A stretch of DNA of 64,000 nucleotides from Hypomyces perniciosus (lineage: Eukaryota; Ascomycota; Sordariomycetes; Hypocreales; Hypocreaceae). A program made the position numbers and the translations under genes. The first letter of the stretch is position 1. Each line of letters opens with the position of its first letter. Shown piece after piece: positions 44,699 to 58,520 of the stretch. Below the pieces are notes generated by a model. The model searched no databases, had not been told where the DNA came from, and was given only the letters and a program-made list of their open reading frames with translations. The stretch lies in the NCBI GenBank assembly GCA_008477525.1, contig SPDT01000003.1, forward strand, positions 1-64,000, read 5' to 3'.

Positions 44699-47600
44699 TT
44701 ACGCCCTAAAAAAAGAAACTATTCTTTTTTTAGCTTGCCCACCAATAAATTTCAATAATCTAAGCAATATTTTAGGTTTAAATACCAATAATATTATCTT
44801 GGTTGTATATTTAAATACTTCTTTTGTATCATTTCAAGCTCATAAGAAACTTGAAGTTAAACTATCTTCATTTATATTATCATGTTTACTAAGTTTCACG
44901 TAATTATTAACACCCAGTAATACTAATATACATGATAATGTAATAGTATTAGCTAAATCGTAGTAAATAGAAATCAAAGTAAATACTGTTAGATAGAAAC
45001 AAATTCCTATTAACATGTAAAGAGCATAATCAGTAACTACTCCTTTACCTAAACCAGATATTGTTTTACTAGCTTTAAATAAAACTACTCCAAATCCGTA
45101 AGGACCAATTCACTCTATACTACCTTTATCTAAAACTTTTGTAGTTTGACCTCCTAAATCTAATACTGTGTTAACAATATATTTATTATAGAAGAATTCA
45201 ACTAAGAAACGTTGGTTAAAGAATCCATATATGTAATATCCTATATTAGATAATTTGAAATTAGATACAAGATTTGGCATAAACTCTGGATATATTATAG
45301 CTAATGCTGAAAATAATATTGTTAATATGAAAGGAAGTAATTTAAATATAGTAGGTACACCAAATTCAGTATCGATTAGTATTTCATGCATAGGATGAAT
45401 AAATATACTATTATCTACAAAGAATCCTGAACCTAAACCTATGTATATATCTTTAGTTAAATAACCAAAATATATAGAGAATATGGCTAATATAACTAAA
45501 GGTAAACTAATAAATATATCACCTTCATGAGCATTTTTGTAATAATTAACAGATCCATTAGGATTAGCTAAGAAAGTTAAGTATATAACTTTTACTGAAT
45601 ATAATGTAGTAAATATTGCACCTATTGTAGCAATAAAGTAAACATTTATACTACTAAAGTGATATTGACCGTAAGCAGATTCTAAGATAAAATCTTTACT
45701 AAAGAATCCTGTCATGAATGGGAATGCAACTAAACTAAGACTAGCTATTAATATTACTGTGTATGTTAAAGGTAAGAATGAAATTAATCCACCATATTTT
45801 CTTAAATCTTGATTATCCACAACTGCGTGTATTACAGCACCCGCACCTAAGAATAATAATCCTTTATAGAAAGCATGATTTATTAAATGGAATATAGCTA
45901 CATTATAAGAAGATAATCCTATAGCTATAACCATCATTCCTAATTGACTCATAGTAGAATAAGCAATAATTTTTTTAATATCTTGTTGGAATAAACCTAT
46001 AAGAGAACTAAACACTGTAGTGATAGCTCCTAATCATAAACATATTAATAAAACAGTTGAACTATATTCTATTAAAGGAGATGAACGTATTAATAGGTAT
46101 ACCCCTGCAGTAACCATTGTGGCTGCGTGTATTAAGGCAGATACAGGAGTAGGCAAAAATGTTGATTCTTAATATACATTATTAAGAATACGCAGTTAAT
46201 CACTTAACTGTTCGGACTATATCTTCATTTATATTAAAAGATGACTTATCCATTATAATCTGATTTATTAATATTATCCTTATATCTAAGAATTAATAAT
46301 AAACCTTCAGGATCATTATGCTTTTTATCTATTACTAATTTATGTATTTTTATTCAATTAAAATATGTAATATACTTTTTAGTTCTTAAAGGATAAAAGC
46401 TAAAATATTGTATGATAGGAGATAGTTTAGTTGTATTAACTGTTACATTATATCCATCATAACTCTTTAAAAAATGGTTTTTACCACCTAATATACTTGC
46501 TAAGTGATCCATATTTTCAGAGTTACCTTTTTGTAGGCTAGCTTGCGCATGCCACAAAATATATCTTAATCTAACCAATTTAGCAGTATTTGACTTATTA
46601 TCATATACAGAACAAGTAAAACATCCTTCTGCATCTGTAAAACCTGACAATCAAGCATCCTTTAAACTAGGTTTGAATTCTTTATCTAAATACAATATGT
46701 TTTCTTTGTATTTTAAATTAAAAGCATTTAATCATAATTTAAATTGTTCTTTTCTACTGCCAAGAAAGATATTACCATTAAATATAGAAATAAGTTTTAA
46801 TATATTATTTTTATCTCTTACTCTATAACAATGAGTATTTCTAACAGAATCTTGTACTCTTACTACACCAAAACCTAACTCTTTTTTTATCATAAATAAA
46901 ATTTGAGCGTCCTTGCTTGATTGTGTAATTATAAATTCTAAATACCCATTCTTGTTTATAATAAAAGATCCATCTCCTTCTACAAATCCTATAAATCATA
47001 ACTTAAATTTATCATCATTTAATTTAAATGCTTCACATGTAGTCTCTGAGGAACTTCTATTCGAATTTCCTGCGGATTGTCCCTCATCTTGGATTTTTCC
47101 GAATAGACTAAATCTAAGAGGACCAAGACTTAAAACAGGATGTTCCCGCATATAGTGAAGTTTAAGGAAAGCCCTGTTTAAAAAACCTTCCATGGCCATA
47201 GGTAATCATATGTGAAGTCCTACTTGAGAACTTTTAGCCATAGCACCTATTAATAAACATATACCTATTATTGTTATTATATTTTCGTTAATATATGGAG
47301 CTAATGAAAATACTGTACTATAATCTAAATTCGTTTACATATAACCTTTCAGTTATAACCGGACTATATCTTCACCCTTTTTCTACTATGAAATAGGAGC
47401 GACGCTGCGCCAAGAATAGATGTACTACTCTACATTGTTGATAAAGGGGTATAACGTGTAGTCTCTGAGGATCCATTAAATAATTTATTATTATTATCAG
47501 TTTCCTGCGGATTGCCCATTTTCATCCTTCCTACGCCTCTGCCCGATAGGATTCTATTCTTTTTAATTTTTATGCTTTGTGTACGCATTCTATATATAAA

Positions 47601-49275
47601 AGTTTCCACAAATGACATATAAAAAGACTTTAGGGGTTTCCCGCATATAGTTATATAATAAGAGAGATATTACTATCTCCCACGGCAATTTATTTAAATT
47701 GTAAAGAATTCAAATGTGAAAAATCAAATACTATTCGCTTACTGTTAAACTGATTTTTAATGGATTTTATTCTTTCTAGGTTATCTTTACTTAAAGATCC
47801 TTTATGTAGATCTTGAACAAGACATCAATCCTTAAAAGCTAGATATTTAGAAGAATATAAAGGATATTTTTCAAAATATTTACGAACTATTTCATGACTT
47901 CTTGAATTATGGGCAACTGCAGCAAAAGCATAAAATTCTTTATCTTCAGTTTTTCTAGTTCTTGAATATAAACTTACTGTAAAAAAGGCAGCAATATCAC
48001 TCATAATCTTAAAAAAACTAGATCCCCCTTGTTCTAAAGTAACCTCTCTAGAATAATTTTGTTTTACTTCTATACGGAAAGAAGTTTGAACACTTGTTCT
48101 TAAAAATACTCCGTTTTTCTTACGGTCGTAAACAGTTATACCAAAACATCCATCGGCATCTGTAAATCCTGCTAATCAGCTATTACTTTCTAAAGAAGAC
48201 AAATCTAAACCTAATAACGGTATAGAACTATTATCTTTTTCATTTATTCAGTGAATAGCTCTATGTAATGCTTCTATTTTAGGTGTACGCATATGACCGT
48301 TAATTAAATTCATTATTTTTAATACTTCTTCTTTAGCTAAAATTTGTAATAACACATGTCCTGCGTTAGGTCTACTAATTACTTTACCTACATTTAAATC
48401 AGTAGATAATTTATCAGCTAAAGGTTTATCATGTATATTAAAAGCAATAATAATTTTAGGTCTGTACTCTTTTTTTTGTGTATTTTTATCATGTACAGCT
48501 ATATATCCATCACCTTCTATCAAACCAGCTAAATATGGTGCAAGTGAAGAAGAAGGAGAAGAAGAATAATTTCTAACTTGAGCATGAGATAAACGATTAA
48601 ATTGAGAAGTACTCCGTAAAATATTTGTTTTATGTAAGCCTTTCAGTACAAAGCTAGTATTTTGATTTTTATGCATTGTTGTGAAAACTTTAGAATTTTT
48701 TCTTTACCTAAAGATCATAATATTACAAACATTCCTATTGTTAAGAAAGCATCCCCTACTCTATTAGTTAAAAATGCTGATAAAGAACTTTGGTTAGCTG
48801 CAATTCTAGTAAATCAGAAACTAACTAAAAGGTATGAACAAACTCCAACACCTTCTCATCCTACAAACATTAATAGATAATTATTACCAGTTACTAAGAT
48901 AATCATCATAAAAGTGAATAAACTTAAATAACTAAAAAATCTTTGGTTGTGAGGATCATGACTCATATATCCAATAGAGTAAAAGTGAACTAAAGAACTA
49001 ATCACTAATACAGGTATTAACATAGAGACTGTTAAACTATCAAATTGGAAGTTTCATACCATATTAAATGATTCACTATCTAATCATTTAAATAGGTTAA
49101 TTGATATAGGATTATTATTAAATCCTACTTCAAAAAAGCTAACTATAGCTAATATTGTTGTTGTTATTATACTTAAACAACCTAAGATACGACTACCTGT
49201 CACACCGACTTTTCTACCAAAAAATCCGGATACTATAGACCCTAATAAAGGTAATATAATTATACTTAAATACAT
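44699..49275 (-). CDS. nad5, NADH dehydrogenase subunit 5 (3 exons), complete copy
   Basis: Proton-pumping membrane subunit of complex I. Exons 48706-49275, 47185-47331, 44699-46153, in phase, 723 residues. Landmarks are [40 protein letters not shown], and [14 protein letters not shown] where the left copy breaks. It overlaps nad4L by one base. Two LAGLIDADG introns match those at 30928-33479. Confidence 0.96.
46246..47199 (-). CDS. LAGLIDADG endonuclease in nad5 intron 2, right copy
   Basis: Identical to 32434-33387; intron 46154-47184. Confidence 0.88.
47690..48676 (-). CDS. LAGLIDADG endonuclease in nad5 intron 1, right copy
   Basis: Identical to 30957-31943; intron 47332-48705. Confidence 0.92.
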
Positions 49276-50480
49276 TATTTATATTCTATTGCAATACTTC
49301 CTCTTCGTTTTTCCCTTTACCATAGGAATTAAATTCCCTTAGGATGGCTGGGTAATTCCATAACCTTTAAGTTATGCCTGACTATATCTTAAGCAAATAA
49401 TTTATATAATAATTATTTACCAACCTCCATTTAGTCGATGAACTGCACACCAATTATTGGCGCTTGGCTGCGGATTATCTATTGCATTTCTTTATACAAA
49501 TCGTTTTTACCTTACAACGAGTCATTACCTGTTCCATTAATTACATTACTGTATTAACTTGGTAGATTTGTCTTTAAGAGTTTCCCGCAATTTGAAGGTT
49601 TTGCCTTTATATTTTAAAATATAAAGACTAGATGAAGGTTCACTCCACCTTTTTTGACCTAATTTCTCTTAAGCCTTAATCATCACCATGATTATTTTTA
49701 GTCTTATTATTCAAACCTGTAATTTGATTTTTTAATTGTAAAATTTGTTTCAAGCCATCTTCTTTTAAATGCTCTTTATTCTTAATAATTAAAGCAGCAC
49801 GTTTAAAATCTAAGAAGTCCGAGTATTTTGATCCCCTTATACTATGTTGGTGGCATGCGCAAGCTAGCCAAGAAAAAAGGGATTATATTATTAACTACAT
49901 GATCAATTTTTGTAACGATAAATTCACAAACCGAACGGTTTTTATATTTAGTAGGCATGCGTAAGCTAGCCTACACATATCCACATCCAAAGAAATTTTC
50001 AAAGCTTTCTAATAAAGATAAATCTCTTGAATCTTGAGCTATAGAAAAACGCAATGAAGCAGCTATACCGCTTTTAGTTTTAGAATTTTGAATAGTAATA
50101 AATCAAGGATCAATTGAATTATTTTTACAATTAGAAGAACACACTGTAGAATAATTTCTTATCCCTACAGGAGTTCTATTTACGAATCTTACAGGTAATT
50201 TACAAGAACTAAAGGATAGACGGTTTGATTTAAGAGACGAAAGTCTATAAAAAGCTACTAAAATAGCTAAACCTATGGCAGATTCTGCACCAGCAACTAC
50301 TATAATGTATATAGCATATGTTTGTCCTATTATATCATCTAAATTAATAGAACTAACCAATATTAAGAATGTTATAGATAATAGCATTATTTCTATAGAA
50401 ATAAGCATTAATATTATATTTTTTCTGTTAAATACGAATCCTAAAATTCCTATTAAAAAAAGTACTAAAGTTAAACTCAT
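49275..50480 (-). CDS. nad4L, right copy
   Basis: Exons 50242-50480 and 49275-49305, identical to 29153-30358; last base shared with the nad5 ATG. Confidence 0.96.
49676..50241 (-). pseudogene. LAGLIDADG remnant in nad4L intron, right copy
   Basis: Identical to 29392-29957, including both disrupting palindromes (49850-49872 and 49951-49974). Confidence 0.82.
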
Positions 50481-50602
50481 ATTTTAATCTAATATATACA
50501 TCGAATTATTCAGAATTATGATTATATACGTACATTTAAATTTAATTTTAAATATGTGTTTTTTTACGTATACTAGTACAGTTACTATATAAATGACTAT
50601 AC

Positions 50603-50675
50603 TAGAGGCATTATAGATTCGAACTACAATTGTGATGTCCGTAGCATCAAGTTTTACCATTAAACTAATACCTCT
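50603..50675 (-). tRNA. tRNA-Arg (ACG), right copy
   Basis: Identical to 28958-29030. Confidence 0.92.
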
Positions 50676-50727
50676 TTTATCCACTAAATGAATAAATATG
50701 TTCTTACTAATAATAATTTGTTATAAA

Positions 50728-53700
50728 TTAAGCATTATAAAGTCAATGAACAAATTTGTCTATATTTACAGATTCTATAACTATAGGCATTGAACTATGA
50801 AGTATTCCACATATTTCTGAACACTGCGAATTCTCTCTACATTTATTTAATGTAATCGATAGATTTTTTCTTAGTATATTAAGAGAAGAAAATATTTTGA
50901 ACTTTTATCTGGTTATTTATAAGCAAAATAATAATCTTTATAAATTTTACCGTCTTTTAAACGAGTATTTAAAGATTTTCTATCTAATTTTATATTTAAA
51001 GTATCAAAGTATTTAATTGTATCTGTAATACTTTCAAATTCTTGTGGTGCGGAGCAACAAAAATTTTCTCCTTTTACTAATATGGATTTATTTTTTTTAT
51101 TAACTTTTAATAAATCTAAGTCTGTATCTACTTTTAATTTTTTATATTCATCAATAATTAATCCTACTTCTTCAAAATTATCAGGTAAAGCATTATCTGA
51201 GTATTTACATAAGAAATTATGAAACACTTTTTCATCTTTTATATATTTAGTAAGAGTGTCTCTTTTAATAGTTAAACCTAATTCTCTTAAATACTCAATA
51301 CAAGACGTTAAAGAATCAAAATTAAAAGTATGACCTCAAGAATCTACAAATGTATTTCCTTCTTTAATTTCTAATTCTACTGAAATACTTCTACGAGTTC
51401 CTAATGTATACATATCTTGTCTTTCTTTTTGCATCATACCTACTAAATTTTCTATGGGAATATTGCTTGTTAAAGCAGTAGGAATAGGATAGCTTAATAG
51501 TAAGAATTTATTCAGATATGGTATTTTAGAATCTACATATTTTTTACTAGTTTCAGTATGTATTTTTAATACTCTTTTTAATTCAATTCTAGATTTAGCA
51601 TGATAATAAAGAGTACTACATGTTAGATCATAAACATATACAGTATCCCCTTTAGATGATCCTGCATTAACAACTCTTAATGTATTCAAGTTAAATTCTT
51701 TATTTAATAAATAATACTGTTCTAAAATTAAAGAGTCTTGATTACTAAATTTATTACTATCTAATTTAAAAATTACTAATTTAAAAGCTTTTAGCCCTTC
51801 TTTGTGAAGTAAAGGTAAAAATTTACCCGCTAATGGAAAATCTCCTTTGAAATAGTAATCCATTCTACGTCTTAGTAAATTAGATGAACCTACGTATTTA
51901 TGATCTGTATTTTTATGTATAAAGATATATACACCAGAGAAACCTTTATATTTAGATTTACCTGTTAATTCATCTAAAAGTTTATGATTTTCCGATGTTG
52001 ATATTGGAAGATCCACTTCAACACCTTTAACTTTTAATAATTCTTGTAATTTCGAGTCAGTAACTGATAAATTTTGATTTAATAATATTTTATTGATAAC
52101 TGTCGAAGTAGTAGGTTTTCCACTATTGATATGCTCTAACGCTAAAGACTCTGGGTTATTTACCAAAGGTCTAATTGAATTAATAGATCTACTTGTACTA
52201 AAACATCTAGTTAAAGATACAGCAGCTATAGAACTTAATCCAATACGTTTATCGAACATGAAGTGATTATCAAAAACACTTTTACTAATTGTATCATGCA
52301 AATACTACAATAGTCTTTCATATGAAAGACAAGTGCTTTCTGTGTTTGTATTCATTTATTTTTACATTAAATTAAGTTTAGCAAACTATTGTAGAGATCC
52401 CTAAATATAATTAACGAATTAATATATATCTATTTAACAAAAAATATGAATATTCTTCATATTTTTCTGCACCCTTTCAGGTGGGGGCTGACTATACCTT
52501 AAGCATTATTAAAACTAATAATACCAACCACCGTCTAGTCGATGAACTGCATACCAAATATTTTATATTTGGTACTTGGCTGCGGATTGCCCATTGAATA
52601 ATAAATCTTGATTTTACCATACCACGAGTCATTACCTGTGCCATAAGTTATGTTACCATACTTACTTGGTTAAGATTCCTTTAGGGGTTTCCCGCAATTT
52701 GATGATTTATAACCATAGGTTCACTACAGTTTTGGCCATTGTTCGATAAGACCATAGAATACACCTTCTCTGTTAATAAATACAGATACTTGATTTAGTC
52801 TACCAGGATATGCGTCACATTTTATACCTAAAGAAGGACAAGCGAAAGAATGTATAACATCTCCAGATGTTATAACGAATCTAATATGTGTTAATTCAGG
52901 AACTATTACTCTGTTATCAACTTCTAACATTCTTAATCCACCTTCTTCTAAGTCTGAATCAGGTACTATATAAGAATCAAATTCTATAAATTCTTCGTTA
53001 GAATCTATGAAATCTGGATATTGGTAACTTCAATATCACTGATGTCCTTCAGCTATAATAGACATTGAAGGGTCGTTAACTTCGTCCATTAAATACAATA
53101 ATTTGAAAGATGGGAATGCTATAAGTATTAATATAACAGCTGGTGTTATAGTTCAGATTAATTCTATTAATGTCAAAAACATAAGTACTTTCATACTTAA
53201 CTGGACTATATCTTACCATATATGTATACTTACATATAAGGTTTCCACGTGTAGTCTCTGAGGATCCCGCTAAGGTATTTAATACCTGGGTGGTTTCCTG
53301 CTGATAATCCATTGTACATCCTTTAAGGTTGTCACTGATAAAGTATATGTTTATTAACTTTATAGTACTTAAAGGCTTTAGGAGTTTCCAGCATATAGTG
53401 GAATTTTTTTCATAGTTTTTTTAAGTTTATTTTGGAGTTCCACCAGTAAATTTATATCTGTCTTTAAATATTTGACCTGAATTTATATACAGTCTTACAG
53501 TATTGCTACTAATTCCTAAAAATTTAGCTGCTCTTCTTATTGAAACAAAACTACCAATTAATTTAAATCCTTCTGAATCACATTTTTCATGTATGTAAAC
53601 AAGATAACCTCTATTAGCACTCATTTTTAATAGAGTTTCTTCAGAATGTTTTCTACCTAAAGCTTTTTGTCTCATTAACTCTTTAGTTTCTTCACTATGA

Positions 53701-54542
53701 GTTTTACCAAATAAAGGATTATTTTCTAGCCTGCGGACAGATTTTTTTAAAGCCATCAATGCTTTAGTTTCTTCAGAATGAGTACGACCATATAAAGCAG
53801 ATTTTTCTTTAACATAAATTCCTTTTAAAGATTTACTAATTTTTGTTTTAGTTTCTTCAGTAAGTTTATGACCTAAAGAACTACCAGCTATTTTTAATGT
53901 ATTGTACTTAGGATTTAATTTATCAAAATAATATTGTTCTCTTTCTGTTAAATTAGCTGTATCACAATATTCTAAAATCTCTAATGAAAAATTAGAATAT
54001 CCGTATTTAATTAAAGCTCTACTTATTACAAGAGTATTTCTATTTCTTAAATAACTAATATTAAAATATTTTATAAATCTTTTGGCTAAATCTACTGATT
54101 GCCCAATGTATATATCATTTGTTAGTTTATTGGTCCATTTGTAAATTCCGGATTTATTTTTATTATCTTTTATAATTGATTTTTTCATAGAATAAGCATC
54201 TTCGTAAAACTTTATACTATTAACTTCTGAAGAAGGCGTTGTACTGTAAAAACGTATATAATTTAGATTATTTAAAGTATTAAACTTAAAACACTTTTGA
54301 AAAGGCACTTCTTTACCATGGTTTAAGTATTTATGTGAAATAGGTGATCTTTTTGCTGCAAAATTTCTTATTATAGAGAAAAGTACTCATCCTACGCCAA
54401 ATAAAATTATTACTAAGTAATACATGATGTTGTCATGTAATTCTACTAATCCTTCCATTTGTGGAGTAGCACTATCTTGAAAGTATATACCTCAAGCAAC
54501 AGGTGCATCCATATATATAAATGAATTTAATATATTTTTCAT
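50728..54542 (-). CDS. cox2, right copy (3 exons)
   Basis: Exons 54315-54542, 52751-53173, 50728-50826; identical to the left copy. Confidence 0.97.
50913..52301 (-). CDS. GIY-YIG-type endonuclease in cox2 intron 2, right copy
   Basis: Identical to 27332-28720; intron 50827-52750. Confidence 0.85.
53427..54314 (-). CDS. GIY-YIG endonuclease in cox2 intron 1, right copy
   Basis: Identical to 25319-26206; intron 53174-54314. Confidence 0.92.
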   Translation of the reverse strand, partial: KEVPFQKCFKFNTLNNLNYIRFYSTTPSSEVNSIKFYEDAYSMKKSIIKDNKNKSGIYKWTNKLTNDIYIGQSVDLAKRFIKYFNISYLRNRNTLVISRALIKYGYSNFSLEILEYCDTANLTEREQYYFDKLNPKYNTLKIAGSSLGHKLTEETKTKISKSLKGIYVKEKSALYGRTHSEETKALMALKKSVRRLENNPLFGKTHSEETKELMRQKALGRKHSEETLLKMSANRGYLVYIHEKCDSEGFKLIGSFVSIRRAAKFLGISSNTVRLYINSGQIFKDRYKFTGGTPK

Positions 54543-54602
54543 GAAAAATTATAATATAAAATTTCTGATTATAAATAGAATTGTTTTTTTTTAATTTTTT
54601 TA

Positions 54603-54632
54603 TAGCATAGCTTGCGCTACAAGGTATGCGCA
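54603..54632. repeat. GC-rich palindromic 30-mer, right-arm copy
   Basis: Mirror of 25001-25030 (TAGCATAGCTTGCGCTACAA..), between cox2 and the atp9 remnant. Confidence 0.88.
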
Positions 54633-54751
54633 CGAATTTTTTTTAGTCTATTCTAATAACCCACCCACCACGACCATTATATAAATACATATGTTTATAT
54701 AATAATTATATATTTTGTAATAAAAAGTTTTCTTAAATTTAAGAAATCTAA

Positions 54752-54763
54752 TTAAGCAACATA
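54752..54763 (-). pseudogene. atp9 3' remnant at the junction
   Basis: Only TATGTTGCTTAA (YVA-stop without its flank) remains before the sequence turns nuclear. Confidence 0.9.
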
Positions 54764-54773
54764 GTCTAGGGTT
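54763..54773. other. Right mt/nuclear junction motif AGTCTAGGGTT
   Basis: Telomere-like word (TAGGGTT) exactly at the breakpoint; reverse complement of 148-158 at the other end of the mt block. Confidence 0.7.
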
Positions 54774-55959
54774 TTACTAGTCTTTAGGATTAAAAGACCT
54801 AAATCTGCAAAATTATCGCTAAGCTTTAAAGAAACTTAATTTACTTTAGCGGGCACCTTTAGCGACTAGAGATTAGTTACTACCTCTGCCTTTTAGGCGG
54901 ATAAGGAGGGCAGTACGCTATCCTCTCTATCTAGACCCTATAACCCCTATTCGAAAAGTTTAGTATATTGCTTATATGCCTTTTTTTTAGTATGCCAAAT
55001 ATAGTTTAACTGCCCTATAGCCGCTATAATCTGCAATTAAAGCTTTGCTAGATAAAAGTAAAGACCCTCTAGCTTTTTATTTACTTTATCCTCTTTTAGC
55101 TTAAGCTTTTTCTATTACTTAAATATATATATAATTAGAAAAGTTAATAGAAAAATATAAAGGAAAGAAAAAGAGGAATATATAAAATAAAGTAATTAAA
55201 ATACTATTATAGGAATAGCTTTAATATATATATTTACTATACCTTAAGGAGTTATTTATTATTTCATAAACTAATTTCTTTTAAAAGTAAAAAGTGTAAG
55301 GTATATTAGTAGGATTGCCTTTAAAAAGAATTAAAAAGGCAAATGAAGTATATTTATTAAATTTATAAATATAAGGTTTAGTAATATAACCTATTATAGT
55401 ATTAATATAGGAAAAGTAAAGAAAATAATAAATAAAAACTTATAAGGAACTAATAGGTTTTAGGGATAAAACTAATAGGAGGGGGATATTATATTATAAC
55501 CTAACTATATTAAAGACCTAGTTATAGGATTATAGCAGAATATAAGAACCTTTAACTAATTACTAATAAATTGCGGCTATAAATATAATCTTATAAAAGG
55601 GATTACTGTATAGAACCATAATCCTGGATTATTAGGATTACTATAATCTAAACAATCCAAGTATATTTACTATATACTTCCTTTATATATATATAACTGG
55701 CTTATTACTTATTTAGTATAGTTACTTAAATAATTGTTAATAATTGTATTTACTAAAACTACCTGTTTTATAAAATTGTAACTATATTACTTTACTTAGT
55801 ATTTATCCCTGACCTCTATATTAATATAAACCTATAAACCTTGGTTTATCCTTTAAGAATTAACCTAGATTGTTACAAAATAGTAATTAAAATCTTTTAT
55901 AAGCCTTAAATTTTAAAAAAGGCAAAAAACCTTTTAAGCCTTTTAAATCTTTTAAAAAA

Positions 55960-58520
55960 CCTAAACCCTTTAGACTTTTTATTTAGGATAGTCTATTATA
56001 TAATACTAAATCTATAGTTTATATAGTTGATTTTAAGAAATAATTTATAGACTATAGATTTAATAAAAGGGACCTAGGTATTATTTATACTAACAGAGGC
56101 CCTATTACTATTAAAGGAATAAGTATAGCTACTTTTAATATTTTTAATAAAAATAATAACTATAAAAAATAAAATTGCTAAATACCCTTTATTGCCTATA
56201 GCTAGATATAAACCTTATAAGTAACTTAAGGTATTATTAAGTTAAAGGATATATATAGTATAATACTTTTTTTACTAAAACTATATAGTTAATAGGGCTA
56301 TTAAATCCCTTAAAATATAGGTTTTTCCTTACAATTAAAGGATATACTATACTATATAGCTATATAAATAGCTATAGAGTTTATAGCTTTATATAGGTTT
56401 AAATTACTACTATTAATAAAGAAAAGGCTTAGGAATATATTGCTATTTTAAAAGTCATAACTTTAAAGAAAAAACAATTAACTAGATTTAGTTTTAAGCT
56501 TATAAAAAAAGAAATTTTAAAGGAAAACATCTTTTTAAACTCCCTGAAACCTTAGGCTAAGTAAAGGAAAAGGGGCTTTATATACTTTTATTGCTTAAGG
56601 AAATAGGGGGGAATAAGCTTATAAAGGATACCTTTATAAAGGAAAGGCCCTATATACCTAAGGAATCCTTTTTTACTAAAGATTTAAAAGTTGTTAAACT
56701 ATTTAAATTAAAGGGAGAGACTATTATTAGTCCTAGTTATAAACTGCTAAAGCTAGCCCTTTTATAGTATAAAAGACTAAGTTATATTAGTTTAAGTTTA
56801 CTAAAAAAAACTATTGAAATAATTACTGGAATTCTTAACTTTAATTCTATTAAAGAAGCTAAATTTTATTGCTTAGTATATAATAAAGGAAAAGCTATTA
56901 AAAGGCTTAATTTAAAGCCAATTCTTAATCTACTAGCCTCTTTAAATTATTTAAAAGCTAATACTTTCTCTATAAAGCTAATACTTTATAATAAAGCCTT
57001 TATTAGTCTTTTAATTATTAATAGAATATTAAGATATAGGTGGCTATTCCTTTTAAGAGATCATAGTGGACCTATACTTTTAGTTACTATATAAAGCTTT
57101 AAAAATAGCTTTAAAAACTAGTATAATAGGTATTTTAAGGAAATCTATTATAATAATAGAATGGAAATTAATTAGGAACTTTAAACCTAGTTCTTTTTTT
57201 TAGGAATTATATATTTCTATAGTAGCCCCTATATTTATAAACAGAATAGTTTAATAAAATACATTATTAAAGTTTTATTAAATAAGCTATAGGCTATTAG
57301 TATAGCAGTTAATTTACTGCTATATTTCTAGAATTTTATTATTACTATAGTTTTTAAATTAATTAACTATATAGCTATAATTAATAAAGACTCTGCCTTT
57401 TATTAACAATTATATAAAGACCTAAACCTTAATAAAAATTATAAGCCTAATTTATAAAGATATAAGACTATTAGTATTTATTATAAGGTTTTTGTTCCTT
57501 AAAAATAAAAGGCTAAGGGCTATAAATTAACCTTTAAAAGTAAAATTAAGAGACTACTAATAGTTTTAGGTAGTAATACCTATTTTAATTATATTTTATT
57601 TAAATATACAGTCTTTAAATTATTAACTCTACAGCTATATAAAAATAAGGTTCCTAAACTTTAAATCTTAAAGCCTACTATATATTAGGATAATAAGGAA
57701 TTAAAGGGAGAAATAAAGCTACATTTATTAAATTAAATGATTCCTAGCTTTTAAGATATTAATCCCATACTCTTTAACCTTATTTTAAAGGGAATACCTA
57801 CTACTATTGCCCCTATTCCTAGTTTTATTCCTATACTAGTTATATAAAACGTTGCAGTTATAAAGGATCCTATAAATATAAATATATTTTATTTTCTTTA
57901 TAATAATATTAAAAAGCGAGCTTGTCTAGTTACTGCAGTACAAGACCTTTAAACACTTAAATAAATACTTTATAGTCTTAATAAAATTAAGTAGCTAGTA
58001 TTGATTTATAGTAAATTTAATTACCTAGATAAACAATATACCTTTACTTTTATTAAATATAATAATATTCCTAAAGGCAGGAATCCTATTACTAGTTAAT
58101 TAGTTTTAAAGATTAAGAAAGACTAAAATAATAAAATAGTTAAATTTAAAGCTAGTCTAGTTATTAAGGGTTTCTAATAATTAAAAGGAATAGATTTTAA
58201 CTAAACGTTTACCTTAATAGCTATTCCTTTTACCTAGCAGCTCCTATTAACTCTAGCTATTATCTATAACTAGGAAATTAAATAAATCGACTTTATTAAT
58301 ATATTCCTTAACAGGATACTTAAGGAAACTATGTTCCTTAACTTCCTTAAAGGATTCAAAGACTATTTTATTAAGGGTAATTAATATACCTACTGCACCT
58401 ATATTTTTCTTGTTAGCTTACCTAAGAAAGGTTAGCTATTTATTTAAATAGCTACTGGATTAAGAAAGTATAGGAGTATAAAGATATATAGATAAACTTA
58501 GTTTAATAAACATTGGCTTT
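55960..58520 (+). pseudogene. Ty1/Copia retrotransposon polyprotein, RIP-degraded
   Basis: Domains in Copia order, all riddled with stops. A protease-like patch lies near 55985 (DS..). The GAG-pre-integrase zinc region is at 56760-56900 (LSYISLSLLKKT, with Cys and His codons partly mutated). Integrase follows to about 57180 (RYRWLFLLRDHSGP). Reverse transcriptase starts at about 58135 (VKFKASLVIKGF; IDFINIFLN; FLNFLKGFKDYF) and ends in a GLRK box near 58460. No intact LTRs were found by eye. Not functional. Confidence 0.82.

Larger units (their letters stand above)
45823..54763. repeat. 8.94-kb inverted repeat, right arm
   Basis: Mirror of 24870-33810 (y = 79633 - x). Here nad5 continues normally beyond the arm into its 3' part and cob. 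The arm ends at the nuclear junction 54763, which cuts atp9. Confidence 0.95.

Noticed and set aside
57200..57940. Additional coding segments of the Copia relic
   Set aside because: Stops in every frame and no motif I could align by eye beyond the integrase and RT patches already noted.
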